Below, piece by piece: positions 16,493 to 23,829 of a stretch of 64,000 bases of DNA (positions are counted from its first letter, which is position 1; every line of letters starts with the position of its first letter). The position numbers and the translations under genes are program-made. The DNA lies in NCBI GenBank assembly GCA_963802575.1, contig CAWDJF010000002.1, forward strand, positions 496,001 to 560,000, written 5' to 3'. The stretch is from DATFTE01 sp963802575 (GTDB lineage: Bacteria; Acidobacteriota; Terriglobia; Terriglobales; Acidobacteriaceae). The notes under the pieces are model-generated. The model worked only from the letters and a program-made list of their open reading frames with translations, made no database searches and had not been told where the DNA came from.

Positions 16493-17172
16493 GCCGGCCT
16501 ATCGCGGTCGTTGGAGGTACGGGCCCCGAAGGTTTTGGACTGGCGCTTCGTTGGGCGGCGGCCGGAGAGACCGTCATCATTGGTTCACGCGATGCGAAGC
16601 GCGCTCAGGACGCCGCCGCGAAGATCAAAGAGAACGTTGGTGCGCACGCCCAAGTCTCGGGCGAGGAAAACTCTGCCGCTTGCGCCGCGACCGATTTGAT
16701 CGTCCTTACTGTTCCCTTCGAGGGCCAGGCCAACCTATTAAAGCAACTTAAGACTGCGATTCGTCCCGGCAGCATTGTCATCGATGCCACCGTTCCCCTT
16801 GCCGCCAGCGTCGGTGGACGCGCCTCGCGCACACTCGGTGTCTGGCAGGGTTCCGCCGCTCAACAGACGGCCGAACTGGTCCCGAAAGGTGTCACGGTTG
16901 TTGCCGCCTTTCAAAATGTCTCGGCTGAATTGTTGAACGAAAAGGGGCCAGTGGAGTGCGATGTGCTGATCTGCAGCGACGATCCCAATGCCAGCCAGGT
17001 CGCACGTTCGCTGGCCTTAAAGATCCCCGGGTTACGTCCCGTGGACGGCGGCAAACTCGAGAACGCCCGCATCGTCGAGCAGATTACCGCGCTCCTCATC
17101 GGCATTAATATCCGCAGCAAAGCTCATAGCGGAATTCGCATTACAGGTTTGCCCGAAGCCGCCTACCAGTAG
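16489..17172 (+). CDS. npdG: NADPH-dependent F420 reductase
   Basis: 227 residues with an N-terminal Rossmann dinucleotide site (AVVGGTGPEGFGLALRWA) and the NADP-selective GSRDAKRAQ. The C-terminal half has LENARIVEQITALLIGINIR, typical of F420-dependent NADP oxidoreductase. It interconverts NADPH and F420H2, so this operon provides both synthesis and reduction of the cofactor. Last gene of the 4-bp-overlapping cof series. Confidence 0.9.
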   Translation: MSRPIAVVGGTGPEGFGLALRWAAAGETVIIGSRDAKRAQDAAAKIKENVGAHAQVSGEENSAACAATDLIVLTVPFEGQANLLKQLKTAIRPGSIVIDATVPLAASVGGRASRTLGVWQGSAAQQTAELVPKGVTVVAAFQNVSAELLNEKGPVECDVLICSDDPNASQVARSLALKIPGLRPVDGGKLENARIVEQITALLIGINIRSKAHSGIRITGLPEAAYQ

Positions 17173-17248
17173 CGAGACCGAGTCTACTGGGTGCCCGATC
17201 CTTCGCGCCTTTTGCGACAGGGTGGGGCTTTTGGGAACGTCAACATCG

Positions 17249-18007
17249 ATGACTCCACCCACCAACGAACCCGCCATCCAATTTCGCAACGTCTCTTACC
17301 GCTTCGACGGCGGACACGAACTTCTGCAGAATCTGGATCTCGACATCCACTTTGGAGAGACGCTGGTGCTCCTCGGCCGCAGCGGCTCCGGCAAGACCAC
17401 GACTTTGAAGCTTATCAATAACCTCCTTGTTCCCACTGGCGGTGAAATTCTTGTACAAAGTAAATCCACCCGCGATTGGGATGTGATCCGTCTCCGCCGC
17501 GGCATCGGTTACGCGATTCAGGAGACCGGCCTGTTCCCCCACTTCACGGTCGCCCGCAACATTGGACTCGTCCCACAAATCGAAGACTGGCCCACGGACC
17601 GCATCCAAAAGCGCGTCGAAGAACTCATGCAACTCGTTGGGCTCGACCGCCAACTCGCTTCCCGCTATCCGCGCGAGTTGTCCGGAGGCCAGCGGCAACG
17701 TGTCGGTGTCGCCCGCGCTCTCGCCGCCGATCCTCCAATTCTCTTGATGGACGAGCCCTTCGGCGCCCTCGACCCCATCACGCGCGCCGAACTTCAACGC
17801 GAATTTCAAGGATTACAGCAGCGGCTTAAGAAAACCGTTGTGTTCGTTACGCACGACCTGCGAGAGGCTCTCATGCTCGGCACTCGCATCGCCCTCATGG
17901 AAGCAGGTAAGCTGGTCGCGATCCTGACGCCCGACGAATTTCTGCATTCGGAAGAACCGCTGGTGAAATCATACGTTGAGGCATTCGGCACAGACTGCAG
18001 GCAGTGA
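17249..18007 (+). CDS. Osmoprotectant-type ABC transporter ATP-binding protein
   Basis: About 252 residues from ATG 17249 (an alternative GTG lies at 17222). Walker A is GRSGSGKTT, the signature is LSGGQRQRVGVARALA, and Walker B is ILLMDEPFGALDP. The overall type matches the OpuCA/YehX ATPases of glycine-betaine or choline importers, but the usual C-terminal CBS pair is absent. It begins 77 bp after npdG and is followed by permease and binding-protein genes. Confidence 0.88.
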   Translation: MTPPTNEPAIQFRNVSYRFDGGHELLQNLDLDIHFGETLVLLGRSGSGKTTTLKLINNLLVPTGGEILVQSKSTRDWDVIRLRRGIGYAIQETGLFPHFTVARNIGLVPQIEDWPTDRIQKRVEELMQLVGLDRQLASRYPRELSGGQRQRVGVARALAADPPILLMDEPFGALDPITRAELQREFQGLQQRLKKTVVFVTHDLREALMLGTRIALMEAGKLVAILTPDEFLHSEEPLVKSYVEAFGTDCRQ

Positions 18008-18064
18008 CTGTTTTATGCGCGATCTTTGCGGCCAAAAAGCTTTATTGGTTGATCAGAGGAAGTC

Positions 18065-18694
18065 ATGAACGTCTGGCATTTCATCGCCCAAAATCACATT
18101 GAAGTGCTGGAACTCACACTCCAGCATTTGTGGCTGGTAGCGGCCTCCATCTTCTTTGCGGTGCTTATCGGCATCCCGCTCGGAATCTTCATCACCCGAC
18201 ATCCTGCGTGGAACAAGCCGGTCTTAGGCGGAGCCAACATTATTCAAACCATCCCCAGCCTCGCACTCTTCGGCTTTCTTCTGCCCGCGCCCTGGATTGG
18301 CGCGCGCACGGACCGCCTGGCTATTCTCGCCCTGACGCTGTACGCCCTGCTGCCGCTGATTCGCAACACCTACACCGGCATCACAGGCGTCGACCGCGCC
18401 ATCGTCGAAGCCGGACGCGGCATGGGAATGACGGACCGCCAACTCCTGTTTCAAGTCGAGCTGCCGCTCGCCCTCAGTGTGATCATCGCGGGTATTCGCG
18501 TCGCCGCCGTTATCTCGGTCGGGCTCGCAACGATCGCCGCCGCCATAGGCGCGGGCGGCTTAGGCGAGTACATCTTCCGTGGCCTCGCCATGGTGAATAA
18601 TCAGGTCATCCTGGCGGGAGCCATCCCCGCGGCCCTGCTCGCCATCGGCGCAGACGTAAGCCTGGGCTGGCTGGAAAAACGGCTAACAAAGTAG
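18065..18694 (+). CDS. Osmoprotectant-type ABC transporter permease
   Basis: 209-residue inner-membrane permease with about five to six helices. It has the BPD-transport motif region EAGRGMGMTDRQLLFQVELPLALSVI and the OpuCB-like IIQTIPSLALFGFLLP. The RBS AGAGGAAG precedes the ATG. A single permease gene is present, so it probably acts as a homodimer or with a second permease elsewhere. Confidence 0.9.
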   Translation: MNVWHFIAQNHIEVLELTLQHLWLVAASIFFAVLIGIPLGIFITRHPAWNKPVLGGANIIQTIPSLALFGFLLPAPWIGARTDRLAILALTLYALLPLIRNTYTGITGVDRAIVEAGRGMGMTDRQLLFQVELPLALSVIIAGIRVAAVISVGLATIAAAIGAGGLGEYIFRGLAMVNNQVILAGAIPAALLAIGADVSLGWLEKRLTK

Positions 18695-18743
18695 CGCCGG
18701 CGCTCTCTGCTGTGTTTTGTGCCGTACTTGGTACTCTTAACAC

Positions 18744-19616
18744 TTGAAACTGACGCCCCTTCTCGCGCTCACCCTGCTGCTGACCTCATGTCTACCTCCG
18801 CGCGAAAACCGCATCGTCATTGGCTCCAAGAACTTCACCGAGCAACTCGTCCTCGGAGAAATCCTTGCCCAGCAGATCGAGAACAAAACTCACCTCACGG
18901 TCGAGCGTAAGTTCTATCTAGCCGGAACTTTCATTTGCCAGCAAGCGATTCTCGGCGGACGCATCGACATTTATCCCGAATACACCGGAACGGCGCTCAC
19001 CGCGATCCTGAAAGAGAATCCGCAAGGCGCTCGTGAAGAGGTCTACCGGCGCGTTCGCGATGAATACGCACGCCGCTTTCAGTTGGCGGTTGGCCAGCCG
19101 TTCGGCTTCAACGATACGTTTGCCATTGAGATTCGCGGCGAAGAGGCAAGGCGCCTGAAGCTAAAAACAATTTCGCAGGCTGCATCGTATGCTCCAAAGT
19201 GGCGCGCGGGATTCGGTTACGAATTTATGGAACGCCCCGACGGCTACAAAGGCCTGGCAAAAACCTACGGCCTACAATTCGCCGAACCGCCGCGCATCAT
19301 GGATCTCGGCCTGCTCGCACGCAGCCTCAAAGACAAACAAATCGATCTCGCCGCTGGCAATACCACCGACGGACTCATTCCCGCGCTCGATTTACTCGTC
19401 CTCGAAGATGATCGCCACTATTTTCCCCCGTATGAAGCGGTTCCAATCATTCGCGAAGAAGTGTTAAGTCGTCACCCCGAAGCAAAGCAGGCAATCGATC
19501 AACTGGCAGGAAAAATCACCGACGACGACATGCGCCAACTCAACTACGCAGTCGACGGCCAACATCGGGACGCAAAGGAAGTAGTCAGCGAATTCCTCCG
19601 CCGAAGGGGCTTGTAG
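18744..19616 (+). CDS. Osmoprotectant ABC transporter substrate-binding lipoprotein
   Basis: 290 residues with a TTG start. LLALTLLLTSC is a lipoprotein signal with the acylated cysteine at about residue 16. The mature part begins IVIGSKNFTEQLVLGEILAQQIE and contains IDIYPEYTGTALTAIL, the hallmark of OpuAC/ProX-type binding proteins for quaternary amines. A 7-bp tandem repeat starts at its stop codon. Confidence 0.9.
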   Translation: MKLTPLLALTLLLTSCLPPRENRIVIGSKNFTEQLVLGEILAQQIENKTHLTVERKFYLAGTFICQQAILGGRIDIYPEYTGTALTAILKENPQGAREEVYRRVRDEYARRFQLAVGQPFGFNDTFAIEIRGEEARRLKLKTISQAASYAPKWRAGFGYEFMERPDGYKGLAKTYGLQFAEPPRIMDLGLLARSLKDKQIDLAAGNTTDGLIPALDLLVLEDDRHYFPPYEAVPIIREEVLSRHPEAKQAIDQLAGKITDDDMRQLNYAVDGQHRDAKEVVSEFLRRRGL

Positions 19617-19681
19617 GTCTGAGGTCTGAGGTCTGAGGTCTGAGGTCTGAGGTCTGAGGTCTGAGGTCTGAGGTCTGAGGT
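19615..19681. repeat. 7-bp tandem repeat, about nine copies
   Basis: The unit AGGTCTG is repeated nine times without interruption from 19615, with a 4-base partial copy at the end. It begins inside the stop codon of the binding-protein gene and lies in its 3' region. Copy-number change would not alter the upstream protein, because the stop precedes the expansion. Confidence 0.95.
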
Positions 19682-19949
19682 TCTAGGACGGCTTTCTGAT
19701 TCCATTGCAGTACGAGAGGCGTGAACGAATGCCACTGCTGCATGGCTTTCAGCATTTATATTCCCTGAGCAAATGGGGCTGAACTGTCAGATTTGCCAGC
19801 AAGCGATATAGGCAGGAATGCCTCAGACTCAGAGAACAGGCGCTCCGAGCAAGAAAGGATGAACGTCACCACTGCTTCGGCGATGCAAGCGATCGTGGGC
19901 TGGGGATGCCAAGCAGTGCTTTCTGTTTTGGGGGGAACTTCGTCGCAAA
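19682..19949. other. Gap after the repeat, no convincing gene
   Basis: Lies between the 3' ends of a plus-strand and a minus-strand gene. Apart from one CTGTCA-type site (19784) I see no coding sequence. A short plus-strand frame from 19859 overlaps the receiver gene antisense and lacks a spaced RBS. Confidence 0.5.
19784..19799. promoter_or_regulatory. CTGTCA-N4-TGACAG-type site 1
   Basis: CTGTCAGATTTGCCAG. The only site without an obvious gene start within 200 bp; it sits between converging genes. Confidence 0.5.
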
Positions 19950-20372
19950 TCAGGTCACGGCGTGCGCTTCGCCGGATAGGCCGCTACCAAGGAACCGCTT
20001 GCCTTGACAAACTGTCTCTACGGCGAGCAGGAATTCCTTTCCGGCTCGCGCCTTGAGGATGTAACCCAGTGCTCCCAGGCTCAGCGCTTCCTGTACGACC
20101 TCGGCGGAGGATTCCTGGCTTACAAAAAGTATCTTGCAGGCGGGGAAGACGCGTAGAATTTGCCGAGCCGCTTCAATTCCATTCAAATGCGGCAAACCCA
20201 CATCGAGAATCACAAGATCCGGTCGCAGCTCCTCGGACTTGGTGACGGCATCCAACCCGTCCGCCGCCTCTGCGATGACTTGGAATTCTGGCTTTGTCCC
20301 TAACGTCGAACACACAAATCGTCGAAAGGGTTCGTAGTCATCGACTACTAACACCCGTACGAACGATGCCAC
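19950..20372 (-). CDS. Receiver-only response regulator
   Basis: 140 residues comprising one REC domain and a short tail, with no output domain. Phosphoacceptor D57 lies in LVILDVGLPHLNG, the acidic pair is DD at 11-12, the switch serine is in ILFVSQES, and the conserved lysine is in YILKAR. It may act as a phosphate shuttle or by protein-protein contact. No kinase is adjacent; the closest is the PAS kinase at 23830. Confidence 0.9.
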   Translation of the reverse strand: MASFVRVLVVDDYEPFRRFVCSTLGTKPEFQVIAEAADGLDAVTKSEELRPDLVILDVGLPHLNGIEAARQILRVFPACKILFVSQESSAEVVQEALSLGALGYILKARAGKEFLLAVETVCQGKRFLGSGLSGEAHAVT

Positions 20373-20938
20373 CAGTACCCACCTTTCTGTCCTAGCTCCG
20401 ACTTTGGTACTTGTGGCATGTGTTCCATTCCAGGGGGACCATCATACTCGCTTGCGCACCGGAGGGTTGGGGCAGAAGGGTCCTCAAGTTTGATTGGATG
20501 CCGCCCGGCGATCAACGGGTCCCCCGACCTGCCTGCCCAGGCTCCAAAGCGTTCGATGATCCGAACTTGACAGAGATCGGCTTCCGTTCCATAGGTCTAT
20601 TCAGGCCAAATCTCCTTGGTACTGGCGGAATGCAAAAGAGGCGGGAGCGCCCGTATCTGATTCAGTAACATGCCTTAAGCCGCAGGTCCCGGTAGTCATT
20701 AACACTTCGAGCTCCCGTCCGCCCCTGTGATTTAGCGATAAACACCCCTGATTACAGTTTTATGGTTTAGACAATATAGGTTTCGATGTATTGGGCAGCG
20801 GTGGGAGCCCATGGGATAATCCGCCCCGAACGAGGAGCTTGACGACAGGTGTCAGACATGGTATCCCAGCAACCAATGTTTTGTTGTTTTGTGGGGTATC
20901 GCTAGAAGCGTCCACTCGGCTCCCAAAAGGCTAGGCCC
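20373..20938. other. 566-bp intergenic region
   Basis: Separates the receiver gene and the VWA gene, which diverge. No open frame with coding character was seen. A sigma-70-like promoter candidate lies at 20752-20780. Confidence 0.5.
20752..20780 (+). promoter_or_regulatory. Candidate sigma-70-type promoter for the VWA gene
   Basis: TTACAG at 20752-20757 and TATAGG at 20775-20780 are separated by 17 bases, in an AT-rich stretch about 160 bp before the VWA start. Both boxes deviate from consensus by two bases or fewer. Confidence 0.35.
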
Positions 20939-22018
20939 ATGCTCGACCACGCGGCTCCGTACCTGAAACGAATTCCCCCCTGCAAGACCATTCAACGATC
21001 TCTTCTGTTCCTGCTCCTGGCCAGCGTAGCTGGACTCGCGCAAGACAAAACTGCAAGATTCACCGTGACATCGGAACTGGTCCAAGTGCCCGTCATTGCC
21101 TTGAATCAGGAAGGGCGAGTCGCGACTGGGCTCGCCAAAGAAGATTTTGAAGTGTTCGAGGATGGTGTCAAACAAGACATCATCGGGTGCATGAGAGAAA
21201 CGTCTCCGGTTTCGGCCGCACTCGTTCTCGACAAGAGCCGGAGCATGAGAAGTAACTTGCCCCTTGTCGTTGACGGCGCGTTCAACCTGCTGGATACACA
21301 TGTCCGAGCCGACGACGAGTTCCTGTTAGTCAGCTTTGACAGCGCTCCTAAACTTATTGTCCCTCAGTTCACCCGTGATGCCGCAACGCTGAAACATCTT
21401 CTCTCACGCTATTTTGCGGAAGCGCAGGGGCTCACTTCCCTTTACGATGCGCTCTACCTCGCAGTCGGCAACGTGAAACAGAAGGCGAAGAATTTTCATC
21501 GGGCGGCGATTGTGATCACGGATGGAGGGGACACCAGTAGCGTCTACAGCAAAAGAGAGATCCTCGATTACCTCGAAGAAGCAGAAGTGCCGGTGTTCGC
21601 AGTAAACGCCAGCGAGCCCAACATTTTCCAGGCGTTGACGATCGGAAAGAACGGAAAGTCCGAAATCGCAACTGAAAATGACGTGATAGGCCCCGCGGAA
21701 CGCGGCGGACCCAAGGTTCTTAAGGAGCTCACCGACGCCACCGGGGGGGCAGTATTTACCGCTCGCGCACCCGAGGATATCCCCCGCATTATGGGCGCCG
21801 TCTACGATTTAATCAGCAACCAGTACACTATTTCTTACAAGCCGCACGCGCCTGCCGAAGCATCGCGAGTTGGTAGCCGCCACAAGGTTGAAGTGAGATT
21901 GGTGGCCCGCGACCACCGATTCTCTGGCTACCATCTCGACTATAAACACCAGTATTACCGGCCGCCCGGCGGCGTGGATGGCCGGACAGCCACTCTCGCC
22001 GCGATTCCTGGGCCGTGA
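20939..22018 (+). CDS. Secreted VWA-domain protein (VWFA-related acidobacterial type)
   Basis: 359 residues. A signal peptide (SLLFLLLASVAGLAQ) is followed by the characteristic FTVTSELVQVPVIALNQEGR and FEVFEDGVKQDI segment. A von Willebrand A domain follows with MIDAS residues D98-x-S100-x-S102 (DKSRSM) and VITDGGDTSS. The family is highly expanded in Acidobacteriota, extracytoplasmic, and of unknown function; adhesion or metal-dependent protein contacts are likely. Confidence 0.9.
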   Translation: MLDHAAPYLKRIPPCKTIQRSLLFLLLASVAGLAQDKTARFTVTSELVQVPVIALNQEGRVATGLAKEDFEVFEDGVKQDIIGCMRETSPVSAALVLDKSRSMRSNLPLVVDGAFNLLDTHVRADDEFLLVSFDSAPKLIVPQFTRDAATLKHLLSRYFAEAQGLTSLYDALYLAVGNVKQKAKNFHRAAIVITDGGDTSSVYSKREILDYLEEAEVPVFAVNASEPNIFQALTIGKNGKSEIATENDVIGPAERGGPKVLKELTDATGGAVFTARAPEDIPRIMGAVYDLISNQYTISYKPHAPAEASRVGSRHKVEVRLVARDHRFSGYHLDYKHQYYRPPGGVDGRTATLAAIPGP

Positions 22019-22046
22019 ACCCTGCCCCCCGCCTTCCCTGGACGGA

Positions 22047-22532
22047 CTAGGGAATCAACGGAATGGCAGCCGATAACTGCAGATTGATCAGGAGGCTGAG
22101 GCGATTATCCACCTGGTAAAATTTCGCCGCCCGCTTCGCTCCTAATGCTTTCATGAATCCTGGCCATGAATCCTCTCTGAGGTTCACAGTCTCGTCTTCG
22201 ATATTGATCATCCTCTGCACCAGGTCCCTCGCCTTCGGGTCGTCCAAGGTGTCGTAGCTCGCCGCGTAGTCCTTGATGAGTTGCAAGCGCTTGTCACCAA
22301 TCGCATGTTGCTTGTCCGCATAGACGCGATACACAGGCCAGAATGCCGCCGCTTCCGCAGTCGTGAATTGCATGGTGTCAGTAATGATCTGGTTCTTGTC
22401 TTGTTGGACATCTGAACGCAGCAATTTGATATCGGAGTCTGTCAAAGGCGTTACAGCGACATCCGAATTCTGCGCGGAACAAACCGCCGCTAGTGCGGCA
22501 AACAAGACGCAAACAGCCGCTAGCACTCTCAT
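22047..22532 (-). CDS. Small periplasmic helical protein
   Basis: 161 residues from the ATG at 22532, chosen because a signal peptide (MRVLAAVCVLFAALAAVCSAQ) begins there. The mature part is helical and charged (LTDSDIKLLRSDVQQDK, FWPVYRVYADKQHAIGDKRL), ending LSLLINLQLSAAIPLI. It superficially resembles Spy/CpxP-like periplasmic helical proteins, but I see no LTxxQ motif. Function unknown. Confidence 0.75.
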   Translation of the reverse strand: MRVLAAVCVLFAALAAVCSAQNSDVAVTPLTDSDIKLLRSDVQQDKNQIITDTMQFTTAEAAAFWPVYRVYADKQHAIGDKRLQLIKDYAASYDTLDDPKARDLVQRMINIEDETVNLREDSWPGFMKALGAKRAAKFYQVDNRLSLLINLQLSAAIPLIP

Positions 22533-22623
22533 AGTCTCTCCCGTCGATTCTGAAGTTGAATCCCTACCCTCTATTCGAAAGCACGACGAGCCCGGGCGAA
22601 ACCCAGGAAACTCGCGAAAACCA

Positions 22624-23205
22624 TCATTGCACGGAATAGCCGCGAGCATCCATGCACGCCGAAAATGCTCTTTTGAACGTATCGGTCGCGGCTTTGTGCT
22701 GGGCCTGATCTTGTGCCTGTGTCTGCTGTTGGGACTGGGCTGTCTGCTGAGCCGCTTGTTGCTTCGCCTTCTCCTCCGCAGTCCTCTGTCTGCGTCTGCC
22801 CGCTACGGCACCCACCGTGGCTCCGATGGCTGCTCCTTTGCCCGCGTCCCCGGCTATCGCGCCGATCGCGGCGCCTCCCGCCGCGCCTCCCGCCGCACCC
22901 TTTACTGTTCCACCCTTCCCCACGTCATCCTTGGCTTGTTGCGCAGCCTGTTGTTGCGCGGCCTGCTGTTGCTGCGCAGTCGGACCGGCGGCCGCCGGCG
23001 CCTGCGGATCGACACCGGTGTTTTGTTTTGCGGAACCATAGCACTCGCTCTCGTCCTTGAGTTGCTGGTCGGCATTCTGCTGGTTTCGGGGATACGCGAA
23101 CATACCAATGCTTTTCGCAGGAGACCATGCGGGACCGGTCTGGGCCGTCCCCAATGGGGCCAAACATCCCATTAGCAGAACTATAAGAAGAGGTTTCAAG
23201 TTCAT
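22624..23205 (-). CDS. Exported glycine-zipper protein
   Basis: About 193 residues from MNLKPLLIVLLMGC (a signal or lipoprotein-like leader); GGGAGA precedes it. A glutamine/alanine-rich stretch (AQQQQAAQQQAAQQ) is followed by a glycine zipper (GAAGGAAGGAAIGAIAGD) and a second Q-rich stretch, ending AFSACMDARGYSVQ. Glycine-zipper proteins insert in or associate with the outer membrane. Function unknown. It lies 43 bp downstream of a receiver gene. Confidence 0.75.
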   Translation of the reverse strand: MNLKPLLIVLLMGCLAPLGTAQTGPAWSPAKSIGMFAYPRNQQNADQQLKDESECYGSAKQNTGVDPQAPAAAGPTAQQQQAAQQQAAQQAKDDVGKGGTVKGAAGGAAGGAAIGAIAGDAGKGAAIGATVGAVAGRRRQRTAEEKAKQQAAQQTAQSQQQTQAQDQAQHKAATDTFKRAFSACMDARGYSVQ

Positions 23206-23248
23206 TTCTCCCATAGCACGTTGGTCGTGCATTTGTGGACCCCCGTTG

Positions 23249-23659
23249 CTAGCTCGGTTCATACAATAAGCAAGGCGACACGAAAATCTTGTTAGCAAGC
23301 ACGGCATGGATCGCCGAGAAAAGATCGAGGCTCAATCTCGATTTCACTACATAGGCCGAGCCCCCGGCCGCCATCGCGGCGTTCATATAATCGAGGTCTT
23401 CGTGCACCGTAAGAAAGATGATCTTGGCAACACAGCCCGACTCTCGCAACTGCTTTGCGACTTCGATCCCGCTCAGTTCTCCCAGGGAAATATCAAGGAT
23501 GATGACGTCGGGTAGGAGCTCGAGGGATTCGCGGACTATCGTCCTTCCGTCAGAGATTGCCCCGACGATCTGGCAGTCTTGGTCTTTCTGGAGCATCTTG
23601 CCGACGTGGATAAGGACGGATGAATTATCGTCGGCAAGGAGTATGGTCGTTCTCAACAC
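23249..23659 (-). CDS. Receiver-only response regulator
   Basis: About 137 residues. I place the start at GTG 23659 (or TTG 23656) because AAGGAGGG lies just upstream. REC features are LLADDN, phosphoacceptor D56 in VIILDISLGELSG, switch threonine in IFLTVHED, and lysine in YVVKSR. There is no DNA-binding domain. It follows the PAS histidine kinase in the same direction with a 170-bp gap, so it is a plausible partner. Confidence 0.88.
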   Translation of the reverse strand: MLRTTILLADDNSSVLIHVGKMLQKDQDCQIVGAISDGRTIVRESLELLPDVIILDISLGELSGIEVAKQLRESGCVAKIIFLTVHEDLDYMNAAMAAGGSAYVVKSRLSLDLFSAIHAVLANKIFVSPCLLYEPS

Positions 23660-23829
23660 GAGCCCTCCTTCGCTGCGGAGCCGCAGAATGCACGCCTGCA
23701 CGTACCGCCTCCGCTGCGGTGGCTGAGACTCTCGAATCGTGGTCCAATCTTCTTCGCGAACTTATATGACTTGACTGGACTGGGATACTGTCAAAACTAA
23801 CGAATCAGACGTGAGGAAACAGATTTAAA

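Noticed and set aside
19544..19735. Minus-strand frame with repeated DLRPQTS peptide
   Set aside because: The peptide repeat is only the translation of the 7-bp tandem repeat; no start signal.
23788..23803. CTGTCAAAACTAACGA before the receiver gene at 23659
   Set aside because: Left half matches the site family but the right half does not; not counted among the 20.
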